From positions 22,856,254 to 22,920,253 of the forward strand of contig OX579641.1 of NCBI GenBank assembly GCA_951230915.1: a stretch of 64,000 nucleotides of DNA. The letters are read 5' to 3'. Positions 24,201 through 35,583 of this stretch are shown piece after piece. The stretch is from Antitrichia curtipendula (taxonomy: Eukaryota > Streptophyta > Bryopsida > Hypnales > Leucodontaceae). Under the pieces are notes generated by a model. That model was not told the origin of the DNA. It worked only from the letters and a program-made list of their open reading frames with translations, and searched no databases. Within the stretch, counting starts at the first letter, position 1. The number at the start of each line of letters is the position of its first letter. The position numbers and the translations under genes are program-made.

Positions 24201-25837
24201 AGACGCGCTTCTCTCCAATGCTTGACCTCCATGTCCTTGAATGTATCCAATTTTCTGCAACTCTGCTCAGGCCAGATACTCTCAGACCACGGCCAAAATC
24301 CTGGGAGGACACCGATATCTACGGCGGCCAATATCTAAGAATTAAGATTGCACCAACAGCAGAAAGTCAATACTTCTCCGCAGGGTTGAACGTGAGAATC
24401 TAGAATGCTTACTGACATAATTTGGGGACTCTATCAGTTGGAAATCTGACCAGTCACCAACTCCGAGTCCAGCTTTCCAACGGGCCTGCAAAATGACATC
24501 AGAAACTACTTACTACAAAGTAAGCCAAATGCCTGCACAAGGTGTAAAATATGATGTATTAAAAGTTGTTCGTATGGAAGCTCTGACTTCGCCAGCGTCA
24601 CTACTCACAACTTCGTCACAGCAATGGAACTCACCTCTAACACAATCTCCTCCAGGTTATCCCCTGTTACGACATCCACATCGGTGTCTGAACCAGCCAC
24701 ACATATCTACATCACATTCCAGTTTAGCAGTCCCTTGAGAAGAAAGTGAACAGGTAGTCTCCAGATATTTAATTGTAACCATTTTCAGCAAAGAATTGTG
24801 AAGCTGAAATATTCAAAAGCAAAGTCCATTTTATGTAATTCACTATGTAAAATCGAAAACGAATGGTGGTAGTCAGTTTCTTTTCTACTTGAAAAAAGTA
24901 GGATCGGACACATACGCTCAACTCGGCTCCCACTTTTACAGGCACACGCTTGATAGAGACATCTGCTTCCTTGATTCTCAAATCGGGGCTTGTTGTGAAG
25001 CAATGCCTACCCCATTCCGAATATCTCTTTACCTCTACGGGTCTCCAGTTCCCTGCGAAGCAATAGTTTGATGAAACTAAGGTTCTCTTTCAAATAGAAT
25101 AGGAAAAAAATAATATGTGTGAGCGTCGGAAGAATGAACCTTCAGAAAGCCTATAACATTCTGCCCTAAATTCTTGCTGAAACTCATCCGAACTTTATTT
25201 TCAATCATGTGCCAGTCACGATGAAATACATCGTCCTCGAATCTACTCAAATTGTGAAGTAGCGAAAACATCAACACCGTACATTCTAACAATGCACCAA
25301 CTGGCATAATCATAGGGTTCAAACTACGGTGATCCTGCGTCCAATCCAAAACTACTCATCATCGATTAATTATTGCAGCAAGCAAGGCCTCTGCGTTTGA
25401 CGCCTGTGCATTCGTGTCAAGGTCTCGCTTAAGCGATTCCCGTGACTCCCATTGCACTATCGACAGACGCGAACCCTAATATAACACGATGTGACCTAAA
25501 CCTAAAAGATTTGCAAATTTACCTCCGGGATTGGGCAGTCCAGCAGATGTCCACTTTCGACTGCTCGTCAACAGCTTATTCACCCGATCAGCGATCCTAC
25601 ACTCACCACACACACGATCTCGCAACACCAGTATACCCCGGCGCATGGAGGTCCATTGCATAGTTCGCCCCTGTAACATACAATCCCCAATCAACTCACC
25701 AAATCTCGCAGAACCGAATTATTTACCAACATATTTTTTTTCTTCATAAATTCTCAGATGAGGAATCGGAATCGATGAAAAAGTGTGCAATGTGCATGAA
25801 ACAATTTGCTTACCATGGTGCGAAAGCTTGAATGCAT
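21220..25837 (-). CDS. FAM185A-like protein, DUF4097 putative adhesin fold, probably mitochondrial
   Basis: Fourteen exons: 25837-25814, 25670-25523, 25052-24916, 24706-24635, 24485-24417, 24254-24192, 23578-23530, 23420-23359, 23137-23014, 22787-22720, 22511-22468, 22130-22067, 21730-21668, 21492-21220 (TAA). Phase holds at every junction, giving 419 aa (human FAM185A is of similar size). The N-terminus (MHSSFRTMGRTMQWTSMRRG, then Arg-rich with few acids) looks like a mitochondrial presequence. Residues about 175-325 repeat the DUF4097 beta-strand pattern: SGGHVTLGDMRGG, GGDVSIKRLVGN, GGGDIYVGSLYG, SGGSFEAKHIQA, GGSVQITGIDG, SGGAVSLQLHEHAR, EGSVTLYFSNNL. The C-terminus ends SLPSFVK. Biochemical function is unknown for the family. 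Exons 24485-24417 and 24254-24192 are the least certain: phase fits, resemblance is weak. A three-codon uORF (ATG AGT TGA) overlaps the region just before the start. Confidence 0.82.
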
Positions 25838-26187
25838 CAACTCATGATCGGGGTTACGCGTCAAATGCTTGAAGTGGCGCAGTGGGGGAGTCTGGAACAG
25901 CTCTGAAGCAAGATCACGGCTCCGAAATTCCCGGGTATCAATCTGGGCGGCCCAGACTCCACTGTACTGTACAGTCGGGTACAACAATCTTACAATTTTT
26001 CTTCGGAGGCAGACTTCAGCCAACAGTGAAGCAACTGCAGGGAGCTGTAACTTGTTCAAAAATAGTTCGATTTCAGAACGGAAAATTGTGTTGCAATCAC
26101 ATGAAAGAGTTCTATAACATTTGAGAAACATTTACATGAAAATGTACAAATGATGAAAAAGTAAAGATGTGTTTTCTAAACTAACTA
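25838..26187 (-). promoter_or_regulatory. Probable 5' UTR/promoter of the FAM185A-like gene
   Basis: This 350-bp stretch lies between the start codon and the transposase relic. The minus frame stays open for about 100 codons upstream of the start ATG, so a longer N-terminus cannot be excluded. About 40 bp at 25965-26004 recurs in inverted orientation at 27909-27949, so part of this leader is repeat-derived. Confidence 0.35.
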
Positions 26188-27207
26188 TCATCTAGGGCTT
26201 CCACCTCTTGTTGAAATGATCGCTTGAATGCAATTGGACATAGTTGTAATCAATTTTTGCAATTGCTCCATAGATATGTCATCCCATACCCTACAAATGA
26301 TGCGTACCATGTCTTCTTTGTCCCACGGCTAGTTGTGTTGGCGTAGCAAATCTTTTAAGATCTTCCATAGATTCTCAATTGGATTTAAATCTGGAGAATT
26401 TGCTAGCCACTCTAGCTTCTTCATACCATAAGCTTTCCTCCATTAGGTTGAAAACTTTCCACGATGAACTAGGGCCCCATCTTCCATAAGTGTGAGTTTT
26501 TCAAGATTATCATGCAAAAAGTAAAAACCACTCAATGTACCCTCGTACACATTGAAAACAAAATCTATTGTTGTTCTCTCTCCTTCAGGCATAATGACTA
26601 TAGAACTTTTATTAAAACCGCTAAAAGCCACCCATACCATAAATGACGATCTACCAGATTTAAATGTAGGAGCTAGACAATAAGATTCATATGCTTCATA
26701 ACATTTTCGCCAAACTCAGATCTAACGAGATGTTTTGCCATGTTCGAAAGAAGACTTGTTAGTCCAAATGATATGTTTCCAATCCTCTTCTGTCTAATGA
26801 CGATATTTTTTAGCAAATGCAAGCCTTTTTGCCTATTGGACGGGATTCAAATGAGGTTTCTTACGGGCTATTTTATTGTGAAAGCCCGAGCGTTGAACAT
26901 ACGTCCGTATAGTATTCCTGTGAACTTTAAAAGTCTTTGCAAGCTGGGCAAGAGTTTGCTTGTGGTCTAAATTCACCAAGCGATCCAAATTTCGCTAATT
27001 ACGTGCAGATAGTTTCATATTCACTGCTGGTCTAGGCCTTGGTTTTTTTGTTTCCTGACATCCTAAGGTTTTCCATTTCATGAAGACAATGGACACGATG
27101 TTTTGTGGCATGTTTAGTACTTCTCCTACATCCTTACATTTCATTTCCTTTTCTCGCATTCGAATTATGAGAGTTCGTTCTTCATTGCTTAAAATTTGTG
27201 TCCGCAT
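26188..27207 (-). pseudogene. Tc1-type (DD34E) transposase pseudogene
   Basis: The minus strand reads a Tc1/mariner transposase of normal length (~340 codons) interrupted by stops. N-terminal HTH: LSNEERTLIIRMREKEMKCK...NIVSIVFMKWKTLG (from about 27190). Central: MVWVAFSGFNKSSIVIMPEG and MEDGALVHRGK. C-terminal: [38 protein letters not shown]. Counting from the Asp of MEDG to the Glu of NPIEN gives 34 intervening positions, the Tc1 DD34E spacing rather than the DD39D usual for plant mariner-like elements. At least two in-frame stops (TAA after HRGKFST; TAG after LLRQHN) and frame breaks near 26650-26980 show it is inactive. Terminal inverted repeats were not identified. Confidence 0.85.
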
Positions 27208-28000
27208 TTTGAGAGCAAATTTGATGACATACAAATAATCTTATTATAAATTGACGTTCATATGAAACCTCATGACAAACCAAGCAACGCTTATATGGAA
27301 TCTCATGGCAAACCAAGGAATTCCAAATATTGGATGCAAAGACAAGAACTAACTTGTAGTACCTGACAGCCGCTAGCAAATCGAAGCCGAACTGGAGCTG
27401 GAAACGCGAAGGTCCGACGTTCCAATTAAAACCATAGGCTTTGTTGGTGCTGCCTTGACATCCCAGAACGCGCGAGTATTTACCCCCACCCCACCTCCGC
27501 AAAAACTCGGAAGAGAACTTGAGGCGAAAGGAAGGGAGGGGAGAATGTAGTCCCGAAAAATGTGAAAGTAAATCGTCGCAAAAAGCGGAGGTTGGGGATT
27601 GAGATTGGCAATGGCGTAGGGTGACAAATTGGAGTGTAGCCGCCAAAGGAAAAATTTTGAGGAGCCATGGGACCAGGGTGGATTAAGACGAAGTAGTCGA
27701 CGGCGCAGCCAATTCCAGCTAAATTAAAAGCAAGGCAATAGTTAATCGTTTAAGTACGCTACGGCTGTATTAAAAAATTCTAGAAAAATTTGTAGAGGCG
27801 CAAGGGTAGGCAAGAAAGGCCAACGCCAAGTTTTATGGCCTGGGAGGACGTAGAACGCATACAAAAATTTAGGAAAGCAGAGGCAAGAACAAGCTAGGGA
27901 AGGGAGCTGAGAAGAAAAATCGTAAGATTGTTGTATCCGACTGTACACTCTACCATGGTGCACTGAAATCTGTACTCTAGTGTTACCTTTACTAACTACT
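27208..28000. other. GC-richer patch with an unassigned minus-strand ORF
   Basis: From 27668 the minus strand reads MAPQNFSFGGYTPI... for 62 codons, hydroxylated/Phe-rich and vaguely transit-peptide-like, ending in a stop; an overlapping frame stays open to a good donor (CTGTCAG|GTACTA near 27361). I could not find a downstream exon, so this may be the relic of a first exon separated from its gene. A 40-bp segment at 27909-27949 is an inverted copy of 25965-26004. Confidence 0.3.
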
Positions 28001-29744
28001 AACTAGTGATCCTAGATCTAGTGATCCTAATCTAGTTTATGGAATTTAGTGCAATATGCTGCCTTCAAGACAAATTGGCATCAATTTAGGCTACCTTGAG
28101 AATGAGTAGTATTAAAAGAAAATAGAAAAGAAAGGATTTTGCAAATTGTAAAGGATTGTTGGGAGTACTGTAATACAAAACTAACTAAATAGATGCTAAT
28201 ATTAATGTGGAAGAAGTTACAAATTGGCTATCAAATTCTATTGTTTGTTGTAGTCTTGGCTAAAATGTAATTTTTTCAAGGATTTTTTCCAATGTACATT
28301 TAGCAACTGAAAATTTTAAGTAGCAATGGAGCGAATTTTAATCAATTCTATGACTCTTTTACAAACGTTGATTATTTTTACCAAAAGTATAGATATCAAT
28401 AATATTCAAACATAGTTGGTAAAACTATTAGTTGAGAGGAAAAATTTGTAAGCATTTTTACATCAATTAGTGTAGGTGACACTAAAGACAATTATTAGTG
28501 TATTGCTATGAGCCTTCTTTGGGAGGATAAAGTTTTGGAATTTCACTCTAAATTATTACTTTGGAAAAGATGCAGATTCAAATTATTTACCACAAATGAT
28601 AAAATTTGAAAATTTAGAATTTAGATTTGGAGTAATACACCCTGAAATAAGCAAATCAAATTACAAAATATATCAAATGAAATTGATTATTGTACATATT
28701 TTAATAACACGTTTTATTAAAAGGAATTCAAATAATTTGAAATGTTTATCCAAATGTCAAATAATAAAATCTAATTTTAAAATAAGATTGAAGCACTATC
28801 TTAAACTCAATTGAACATGTTTTTGATAGTATTGATTATTTTAAACATAACTTTTGATCAAAAATATATATTGCAAGTACTTCAAAGTATAGTATTAATT
28901 TTAATTCATACTCATGTTACTAGGGTAGTTAGGCATTGAGTTTGTAAGATTAAATGCTAGATATATTGGTTTACAATAATTAAAATGGGCCAATTGGCAT
29001 TAGGAATTCTATAAGTGTTATCTTCACTAGGTATATTTGTCCAAATGTGATCAATTAACTAATTTTTTTCTTTGGTAGGTATTAAATTTTCTTGTGTGAA
29101 TTGATATTTGTTTATGCATTCAATGAGTTGTTGTAAGTTGTATTCTTTTTTGTTTTCTTCACACAAATCTATATTAAAGTCTCCAAAAATATTAGTATAA
29201 CAAGTAAATGGTACTTCATAAATAAATTCTTCTCAAATTTTAAGGAACTTAAAATTGGGGTAGAATGAGAATGATAAAGAGTTATTACATGAAATGCATT
29301 TTTGCCTACCTTTATTGAATGTGGGAGTTAACAAATTTTGATCCTACATAAATTTTAATTTTAAGTGGAGAATACATGATTTTTTTTCATATACCATAAA
29401 TAGACCGTGTTAATCAAAAGCACTTAATATGTATTTGCATTTAGAAGTATCAAAATATTGCACAACTTTTTGTGCTTCTTTTGTTCATGTTTCTTGAAAG
29501 CAAATGATATATATGAGATGATTGTAAATTGTAGTCATTTTGAATGTCTAAATGATGTTTTGCCAAAGTATTGATATTCATACTTTGAATAATTGTATGT
29601 GTGCAACACATGATTTGTAATCTTGATGTTGATAATTGCACATGTTGTAGCTAATGGAATTGGAAATTGGATCCATGTCACAAATTGTATTTGATTTTTT
29701 TCAATCTTTATTCTTTTTGTCAATGCTTCTTTTAGAGTTTATAA
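28001..29744. other. AT-rich intergenic region, nothing recognised
   Basis: Strongly AT-rich. CTAGTGATCCTA is repeated at 28000-28035. No transposon ends, RNA genes or convincing ORFs. Confidence 0.4.
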
Positions 29745-30527
29745 TGATCAATTTTTAAAAAAGCTTTTAAAAACTTTCTCATGAGATAGAAAAACTTATT
29801 AACTTCCTTGGGAATATAATTCTTATTTCAATCAGTGCCGGGGAGCAAGAATTATGCCATCTTAAACATAATTTTCAAATTGTCAGGCAAATAAAGAAAT
29901 CTACATAATCTTGAAATTTTAAATTTAAATTTTTTTTCCTCATAGATCATATTTTTGTCTACATGTGAAGCTTTGATTCGTTCCATTTGGATTAGAGATG
30001 TGAAATTTATGAAAAAAATTGTTTGACAAGGTTAACTTTTCTTGCTAGAAAAATCTCATTGTTGGAATTATTGTGTTTCAATCCCATCTTAGAGCTATTA
30101 ACAATTTAGTTTTTCTTTCAATCTTGGACCTACCTCTATTTTACAATTTTTAAGGATGAAAATCAAGTGTATGTTTTCTAAATTTTTTTCCTAGACTTTC
30201 AACTCAATTCTTCAAACACATAAATTTTTTAATTCAAAGTCCATAGTGCAAAAGTTTTTTACAAATTGCAGTCAAAGTCATCTGAAATAGCAAGCTAGAC
30301 AATGTTCAAAAAAAGTTTTGTTCCCAATTTTGAATGCTAATATCTCTCAATATGTACAATCAAACTTCATGAAATTTTTACTACATGATCTCAGACAAGT
30401 CTAGTACAAGATCCTACGGTCAGATTCTAAAAATAATATATATACATTTTTTTTTCATTGGCAAATGCAAGCGAAATGACAGTTCTGAGTGTTTTTTAAC
30501 AAAAAAATGGCCTTAGGCCTTTAGGAG
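29745..30527. mobile_element. TTAA-flanked TIR element, long subfamily copy 3, inverted and truncated
   Basis: The complement of this stretch follows the elements at 14840 and 18020: ...AATATAATTCTTATTTCAATCAGTG near 29815-29840, ATCTTGGACCTACCTC and ACAATTTAGTTTTTC in the middle, and TTTGCTCTT-like to CTTAGGCCTTTAGGAG at the right end, followed by a decayed TTGA. The far (left) terminus is missing or unrecognisable. Non-coding. Confidence 0.6.
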
Positions 30528-32050
30528 TTGAATGATATGTAGGACAAGTTGATTCATCGAACACTTTTATATTATATGCACTTGTATCTTTGTTTTAAAA
30601 TAAATGAAAGATTTTACAATAATTGGAAGGTGATCTAAGGCACAATGAATTAATTGTATTGATATTTGTTATTGTATGAGATGCCTTTCTAAACCTATTT
30701 AATATTCCAATAAATTCTTTATCATTTTATTGCATGACTCTTTTTGATTCATAACATTTATAAAATCATACTAAATTTTTGGTGCTAAAGAATTATTAGG
30801 AAAAATCTAGATTTTATGTAGGCTTGAGACATGTCACTCAAATGTGCAATTATAGAAAATAGAAAATATTTCTCTTGAAAAAAAATTGCAATTTGACCTG
30901 GCACTTGAGGTAATTACATGGGCAGTCATTTTCAATGTTTTAAAAAATATTTCAAAAATAAATGAATAAATAAAATTTTAATTTAATTTAATTGTATTTG
31001 CACATCTACCCAAATGTGAAACAACCCTTTAGAGAGTCCAAATCTTCTCCAATGTAAGTTCATCATCTAGTTTTTGAAACACCCATTATCTATAATTTGT
31101 AGAGCTTGATAAAAATCACCACAAACAACAACATCTAACCCACTAAATTTTTGTTTTGAATATATTTGATAGAATGAAGTCTTTGATTGATTGTATTTAT
31201 CATCCTCACTCCTAACAATGATATTTCATTGATAACTATTGTAAGAAAGGCTTCATTGCTCATATTGATCAATCAATTTGGCAAGCAATTTTACTACTCA
31301 TTGCAAATGTATTCTTGCAACTCTCATTAAAACTGCATCTTTGTCCTACAAGCTTTTAGAAGCAACCATTGGTTATAAATTAGTTGTAGCATCACCACAA
31401 AATTAAAGAAGGCAATGTTGCTAATTTCAAATACGCAATTTTATCAATGAAGTTCATCCAACTTTCTGAATTCTTTTTCATCCTATGACATTATCGCAAG
31501 TGTTGAAATGAATTGTATGGGCCAAGGACCTCCAACTGCCTCCCCCCCTAATATAGGAGGTCCTTAAACTGACCCTCTACCAATTGATTTGCTATTTGGA
31601 GGAGTTTGACTTCTTCAAAAAATATTCAATTTTTTTTGAAAGACAAATGGAATTGGCATTTAACCCACGTTGTTTCATATTCTTTTGACCTTCCATGTCT
31701 TAGTGATGAATTTTGAAGTAGGAATCACATGAGGCTCTATAAGCATCCTCTTATTGATATGTTCACCCATGGTACATTGAAGAATGCAATTTCTACATTG
31801 GAGAAAACAAAATATATCTTTTTGTAAAAGGATGCTTTTATAGATAAGAAGCTTTTAGAACCCTCTATCTTAATTAATCCCTTTTTTTAACTTGAGAGGA
31901 AAAATGGTGAAACTTATCATTTATCATGTACACCAATGATAATTATACAAAATTTTGAATTCATAATTGGAATCAAAGACCTCCAAGAGGTGGACAATTT
32001 TTTTTTTTCAATTGTTCCCCAATTTTACAGATTTTTTACAATTAATATTT
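30528..32050. other. AT-rich intergenic region, nothing recognised
   Basis: No ORF with family resemblance and no paired termini. Confidence 0.4.
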
Positions 32051-32973
32051 ACCTGTCTGGGGGCAATGCGGGTCTGGCCGTTTTATGGCAAGATACCTCA
32101 GGTGAAAACCCTATTCACACTGCAGAGGCCATTCAAGCTCCAGTGTGTCTTCTTCACTAAGGTTTATCCATTTCCCAAAGAGCTCACTCCTGCTCCGGGC
32201 GTGGAATTTTTTGCGACGGCGACGTTGGTGCGCCAGCCAGCCGGGGCTCCCACAAACAATCCTCCCACGACCAAATGAGACTCTGGATTTCAATTGCGTT
32301 CTAGCAGGTACAATGCCTGCCTTCCGCTTCTCTTATCCCGCTCGCACATGCGCTGAATTCGGGTTTTGTAGAAATTCATGGGGATTCTAGCATGCTGAAA
32401 TGGTGAACGTTGCAGTCTTTTAAGGCTGGGATGTGCTTCCCTACCGTCTTGTCAGGCGCGCCTTTCTTTCGTTTCGGTGAGCGGGTTTTGGGTTTTGGAT
32501 TTTGGGTTTTGGAGATTTGGAGAAAGTTTGGCGTTTCGCTCAACTGCCTTGAATTAGGGTTTTGAGAGGAATTCGAACGTGGTAATGCCGATATCGTTTT
32601 TCAGTTCATTCATGAATGTGATATTGAGCATTCTGTCGTTTTGTTGTTGTTATATCTTCTCTGGAATTGAGGAATGAGTTGCCCCTTGGAAAGAGATTCT
32701 CGCAAATGCCAGAAAAGGTGACATGGTGGTTGAGATTGCCCTGGAGTTGCGACTATTTGGAAGTTAGGTCGCAGACCTTCCAACGAGGTCTTAGGGTCCA
32801 GGGCGGGTTCAAATTGACATAGTTGGTGAGAGACGTAATGCACCTCTGAATTGGTGGCCATTCTGTTTTCTTTGTGTGGCGTGAGCAGAATACTTATGGT
32901 CAGACCGCTCGTGTACCCTCGTTGCGAGGTGAAGACTGGTTGAGAGCCTTTCCTTCTTCCTCATCCTTCCAAG
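32051..32973. other. GC-richer upstream region of the CPP1-type gene with an unassigned 70-codon ORF
   Basis: Composition changes near 32050. A plus-strand ORF from the ATG at about 32069 reads MRVWPFYGKIPQVK... and ends ...RQPAGAPTNNPPTTK; I do not recognise it. The 150 bp before 32974 (rich in GAGC/CTTCC) should be the 5' UTR of the CPP1-type gene, with promoter further upstream. No clear TATA box. Confidence 0.35.
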
Positions 32974-33789
32974 ATGGCCACGGTATACGAAGCAATCATG
33001 AACTATTCTCTTAGAATGGCTACCACGAACAGAACGAGCGGAGTAGCCACGAGCGTCGCCGCTTTCTCTCACCCTCTCCACTCTCACAGATTACGCCCTT
33101 GCAAACTCGTACTGCGTATGCCGAAGGGACTCGTCTGCCGCGCAGTGGGTGCTTCCTATGGGGGCCCAGAATCATCATCCAGCCCGCAAGTGTTCCCTCG
33201 CGTCAACGTCCGGGATCCCTTCAAGCGCTTGGGCGTCTCGCCCGACGCCTCCACGGAGGAGATTCGTGAAGCAAAAAACTACTTGAGCGAACAGTACCAC
33301 AGCCACGAGAAAAGCCGCGAGAGTATCGAAGCAGCGTACGAGAAAATCATTATGGAGAGTTACCGGGCGAGGAAAGCTTCCAAGATTAACCTGAAGAGCA
33401 ATCTGAAGAAGAAAGTGGACGAGTCGCCACCATGGATACGAGCGCTGCTCAACATGGTGGATGTGCCGAAGAAAGAGGTCATCGGACAACGAGCTGCTCT
33501 GTTTTTTTTGCTTGGAGTCTGGAGTGTGTTCAACCCTGCGGAAGGGGGACCGGCGTTTCAGGTGGCGGTTTCGCTTGCAGCTTGTGTTTATTTCATCAAC
33601 GACAGGCTGAAGAGCTTGGGCAGGGCTTTCGTTTTAGGGTTGGGAGCTTTGGCCGTGGGGTGGATCTTCGGCTCGGTGTTGATCCCTGTCGTGCCGTCGA
33701 TGCTCATTCCCAGAACGTGGTCGTTAGAGCTTACCACGGCGCTCATCTCGTACGTTTTCTTGTGGCTTTCGTGCACGTTTTTGAAATAG
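32974..33789 (+). CDS. CPP1-family chaperone-like protein of POR1 (J-like domain plus DUF3353 membrane region), plastid
   Basis: A single uninterrupted ORF of 271 aa, ATG in good context (CAAGATGGCC). Residues 1-57 are Ser/Thr/Arg-rich with few acids (MATVYEAIMNYSLRM...), a plastid transit peptide. Residues about 79-132 form a J-like domain: RDPFKRLGVSPDASTEEIRE then EQYHSHEKSRESIEAAYEKI; the HPD tripeptide of true DnaJ proteins is missing, as in the CPP1/CDF1 family. Residues about 170-271 hold three or four hydrophobic spans (AALFFLLGVWSVFNPAEGG, FQVAVSLAACVYFIND, AFVLGLGALAVGWIFGSVLI, ending LELTTALISYVFLWLSCTFL). The family stabilises protochlorophyllide oxidoreductase POR in chloroplast membranes. 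No intron is visible, whereas I recall angiosperm relatives being intron-containing. Codon use is GC-rich compared with flanks. Confidence 0.9.
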   Translation: MATVYEAIMNYSLRMATTNRTSGVATSVAAFSHPLHSHRLRPCKLVLRMPKGLVCRAVGASYGGPESSSSPQVFPRVNVRDPFKRLGVSPDASTEEIREAKNYLSEQYHSHEKSRESIEAAYEKIIMESYRARKASKINLKSNLKKKVDESPPWIRALLNMVDVPKKEVIGQRAALFFLLGVWSVFNPAEGGPAFQVAVSLAACVYFINDRLKSLGRAFVLGLGALAVGWIFGSVLIPVVPSMLIPRTWSLELTTALISYVFLWLSCTFLK

Positions 33790-35068
33790 AAATAGAAAGA
33801 AACGGGTGGTGGTGGTGGATGTGTGGTTCGCTGCGGAGGAATCGAGGCCTGAGCTTTGTTGTCATGCACATTTTTGGGTTGAATTTGAAAGAGATGCTGC
33901 AAATGCAGAATAGTGAACACAATATCCTCTTCTATCTCGTAAGGCAATTCTTAGAAAAACAAAACTGTATGAGAATCCACCAACTTCTGCCAGGCTCCAT
34001 TCAAGATTGTAGACTAATCTGATTCACCTGCTGCAATATGAAAGCAGTTGGCATTCATACTCACCTGTATACGCAAGTAATTATCATGACTACATTGCTC
34101 ATAAAAGGTGTTGGAGAGGTTATAGTCCACAATGTCTTGTGAGGCCATCAGCAGCATTTCAAGTATTGTCAAGTATCCCTTTGTTATAGATCCAAGAAAG
34201 AGTCCCCCATGTGGCAGTAGTCTTTGCACTATAGCTCACAGTTGTTTTTCCCTATGCCTAGAGAGAGAACTAAGAGAAATTGTGGAATGTGTAGAGAAAT
34301 ATGAAGATCTCTTGGTTCTCTCATAAACCACAATTCCACAATTCCACAATATCTTTTAAGATATTAGTCAAGTGCTATAACAGTCAGTTCAAAGCAGATT
34401 TCTAGCAGAGATTGAAATCTAGATCGTCATTCTTTGTTGTTTCTTTTTGATAGACAGAAGGTGCTACAATTCCAGCATAAATGACCCAGCAATGAGAATG
34501 GAAACTAAAATGGATGACATATTATACCAAAGTCATTATGTACAAGGGTCTCTGAAGCTGTGGGAAATGTAAGCATTGCAACATAATATTCCTAACCTCC
34601 AACAAAAACTGGGGGAAGAAGTACAGTAGTGAAGAGTGTGTACTGGTGTTTTGTTTTGGGGTCTGTTGGAATCATCTCTCAGAAGCTCGCTAACAGACAT
34701 GAAAGCCTGAGTGTCAAAAAAACACCAATGAGTGCATTGCTGATAAATGGACATTTAGGACTTCATATCATGGCATTCAACATTCATTAATTGACATCAA
34801 AAAATGTAAGTATGCATGAGAGATGCACAGCGTTGTTTGCACAAATTCCCTCATCCACCATGTTGAACTCTCTCTCTCTGCTCCATCATCAGTCATTGTG
34901 CTGAAGTTAACCCCTAAGCTCTCTGACGTCCATTTTTTGGACAATGAACAGAGGGCTTGCAGGTGCTGTTTCGTCCAACGAACTTCTCATTCATCCAATG
35001 TAACACTTGAATCTTGAGAAGACAACCTTCCTTACTGACCAATTTTATGAAATTTCAGTAAATGATGG
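33790..35068. other. Downstream region of the CPP1-type gene
   Basis: It includes the presumed 3' UTR (GGTGGTGGTGG short repeat at about 33808). The rest is unannotated AT-rich DNA with short ORFs lacking resemblance. An ACAATTCCACAATTCCACAA mini-repeat is at about 34329-34349. Confidence 0.4.
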
Positions 35069-35208
35069 AGCCACTTTTGTGGGCAACATTTAACGTCCCC
35101 ACTTTTGTGGGCAACATTTAACGTCCCCACTTTTGTGGGCAACATTTAACGTCCCCACTTTTGTGGGCAACATTTAACGTCCCCACTTTTGTGGGCAACA
35201 TTTAACGT
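35069..35208 (+). repeat. 28-bp tandem repeat, five copies, each containing a perfect hairpin
   Basis: The unit CCCCACTTTTGTGGG + CAACATTTAACGT is repeated at 35069, 35097, 35125, 35153 and 35181. Copies 2-5 are identical; copy 1 differs only in its first two bases. Each unit contains CCCAC-TTTT-GTGGG, a 5-bp stem with a TTTT loop. A sixth identical, isolated copy is at 35584-35611, 375 bp further on. Not a CRISPR: there are no spacers. Confidence 0.95.
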
Positions 35209-35583
35209 TGTACAAAGATATAAGCAAAAATGTGCAAAATTTCAAAAAAGGATTGAGGCATTAACGGATTAAGTAGGAAGTCCCATTTGGCTCATCTTTA
35301 GCAATTTTTTTGGCTGAATTGGCAGCTAGGTGCATTGCCGAATCCATCGGGGGACATTAAAAGTACCCTACCCAATGGGCCCAACAGGTTGGATTTACCC
35401 CGGGGAAAAATACAAGAATTTTTTTATTTTCACACAATTTTTCTTCTGCAAATTTTGAATTAAAATTTGAAACTAGAGACCCCAAATTAGCTAGGAGAGG
35501 TCTAGAACATATCCTAGACACATCAAAAAATAGGGGGCAAGATTTTACTTTTACCCTCAAGAACTTGCATTTTTCCCTGTTGG

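Noticed and set aside
33432..34022. 196-aa plus ORF overlapping the CPP1-type gene
   Set aside because: Out-of-frame shadow; the CPP1 frame has clear domain matches.
35069..35208. CRISPR-like appearance of the 28-bp repeats
   Set aside because: Units abut without spacers and the genome is eukaryotic.
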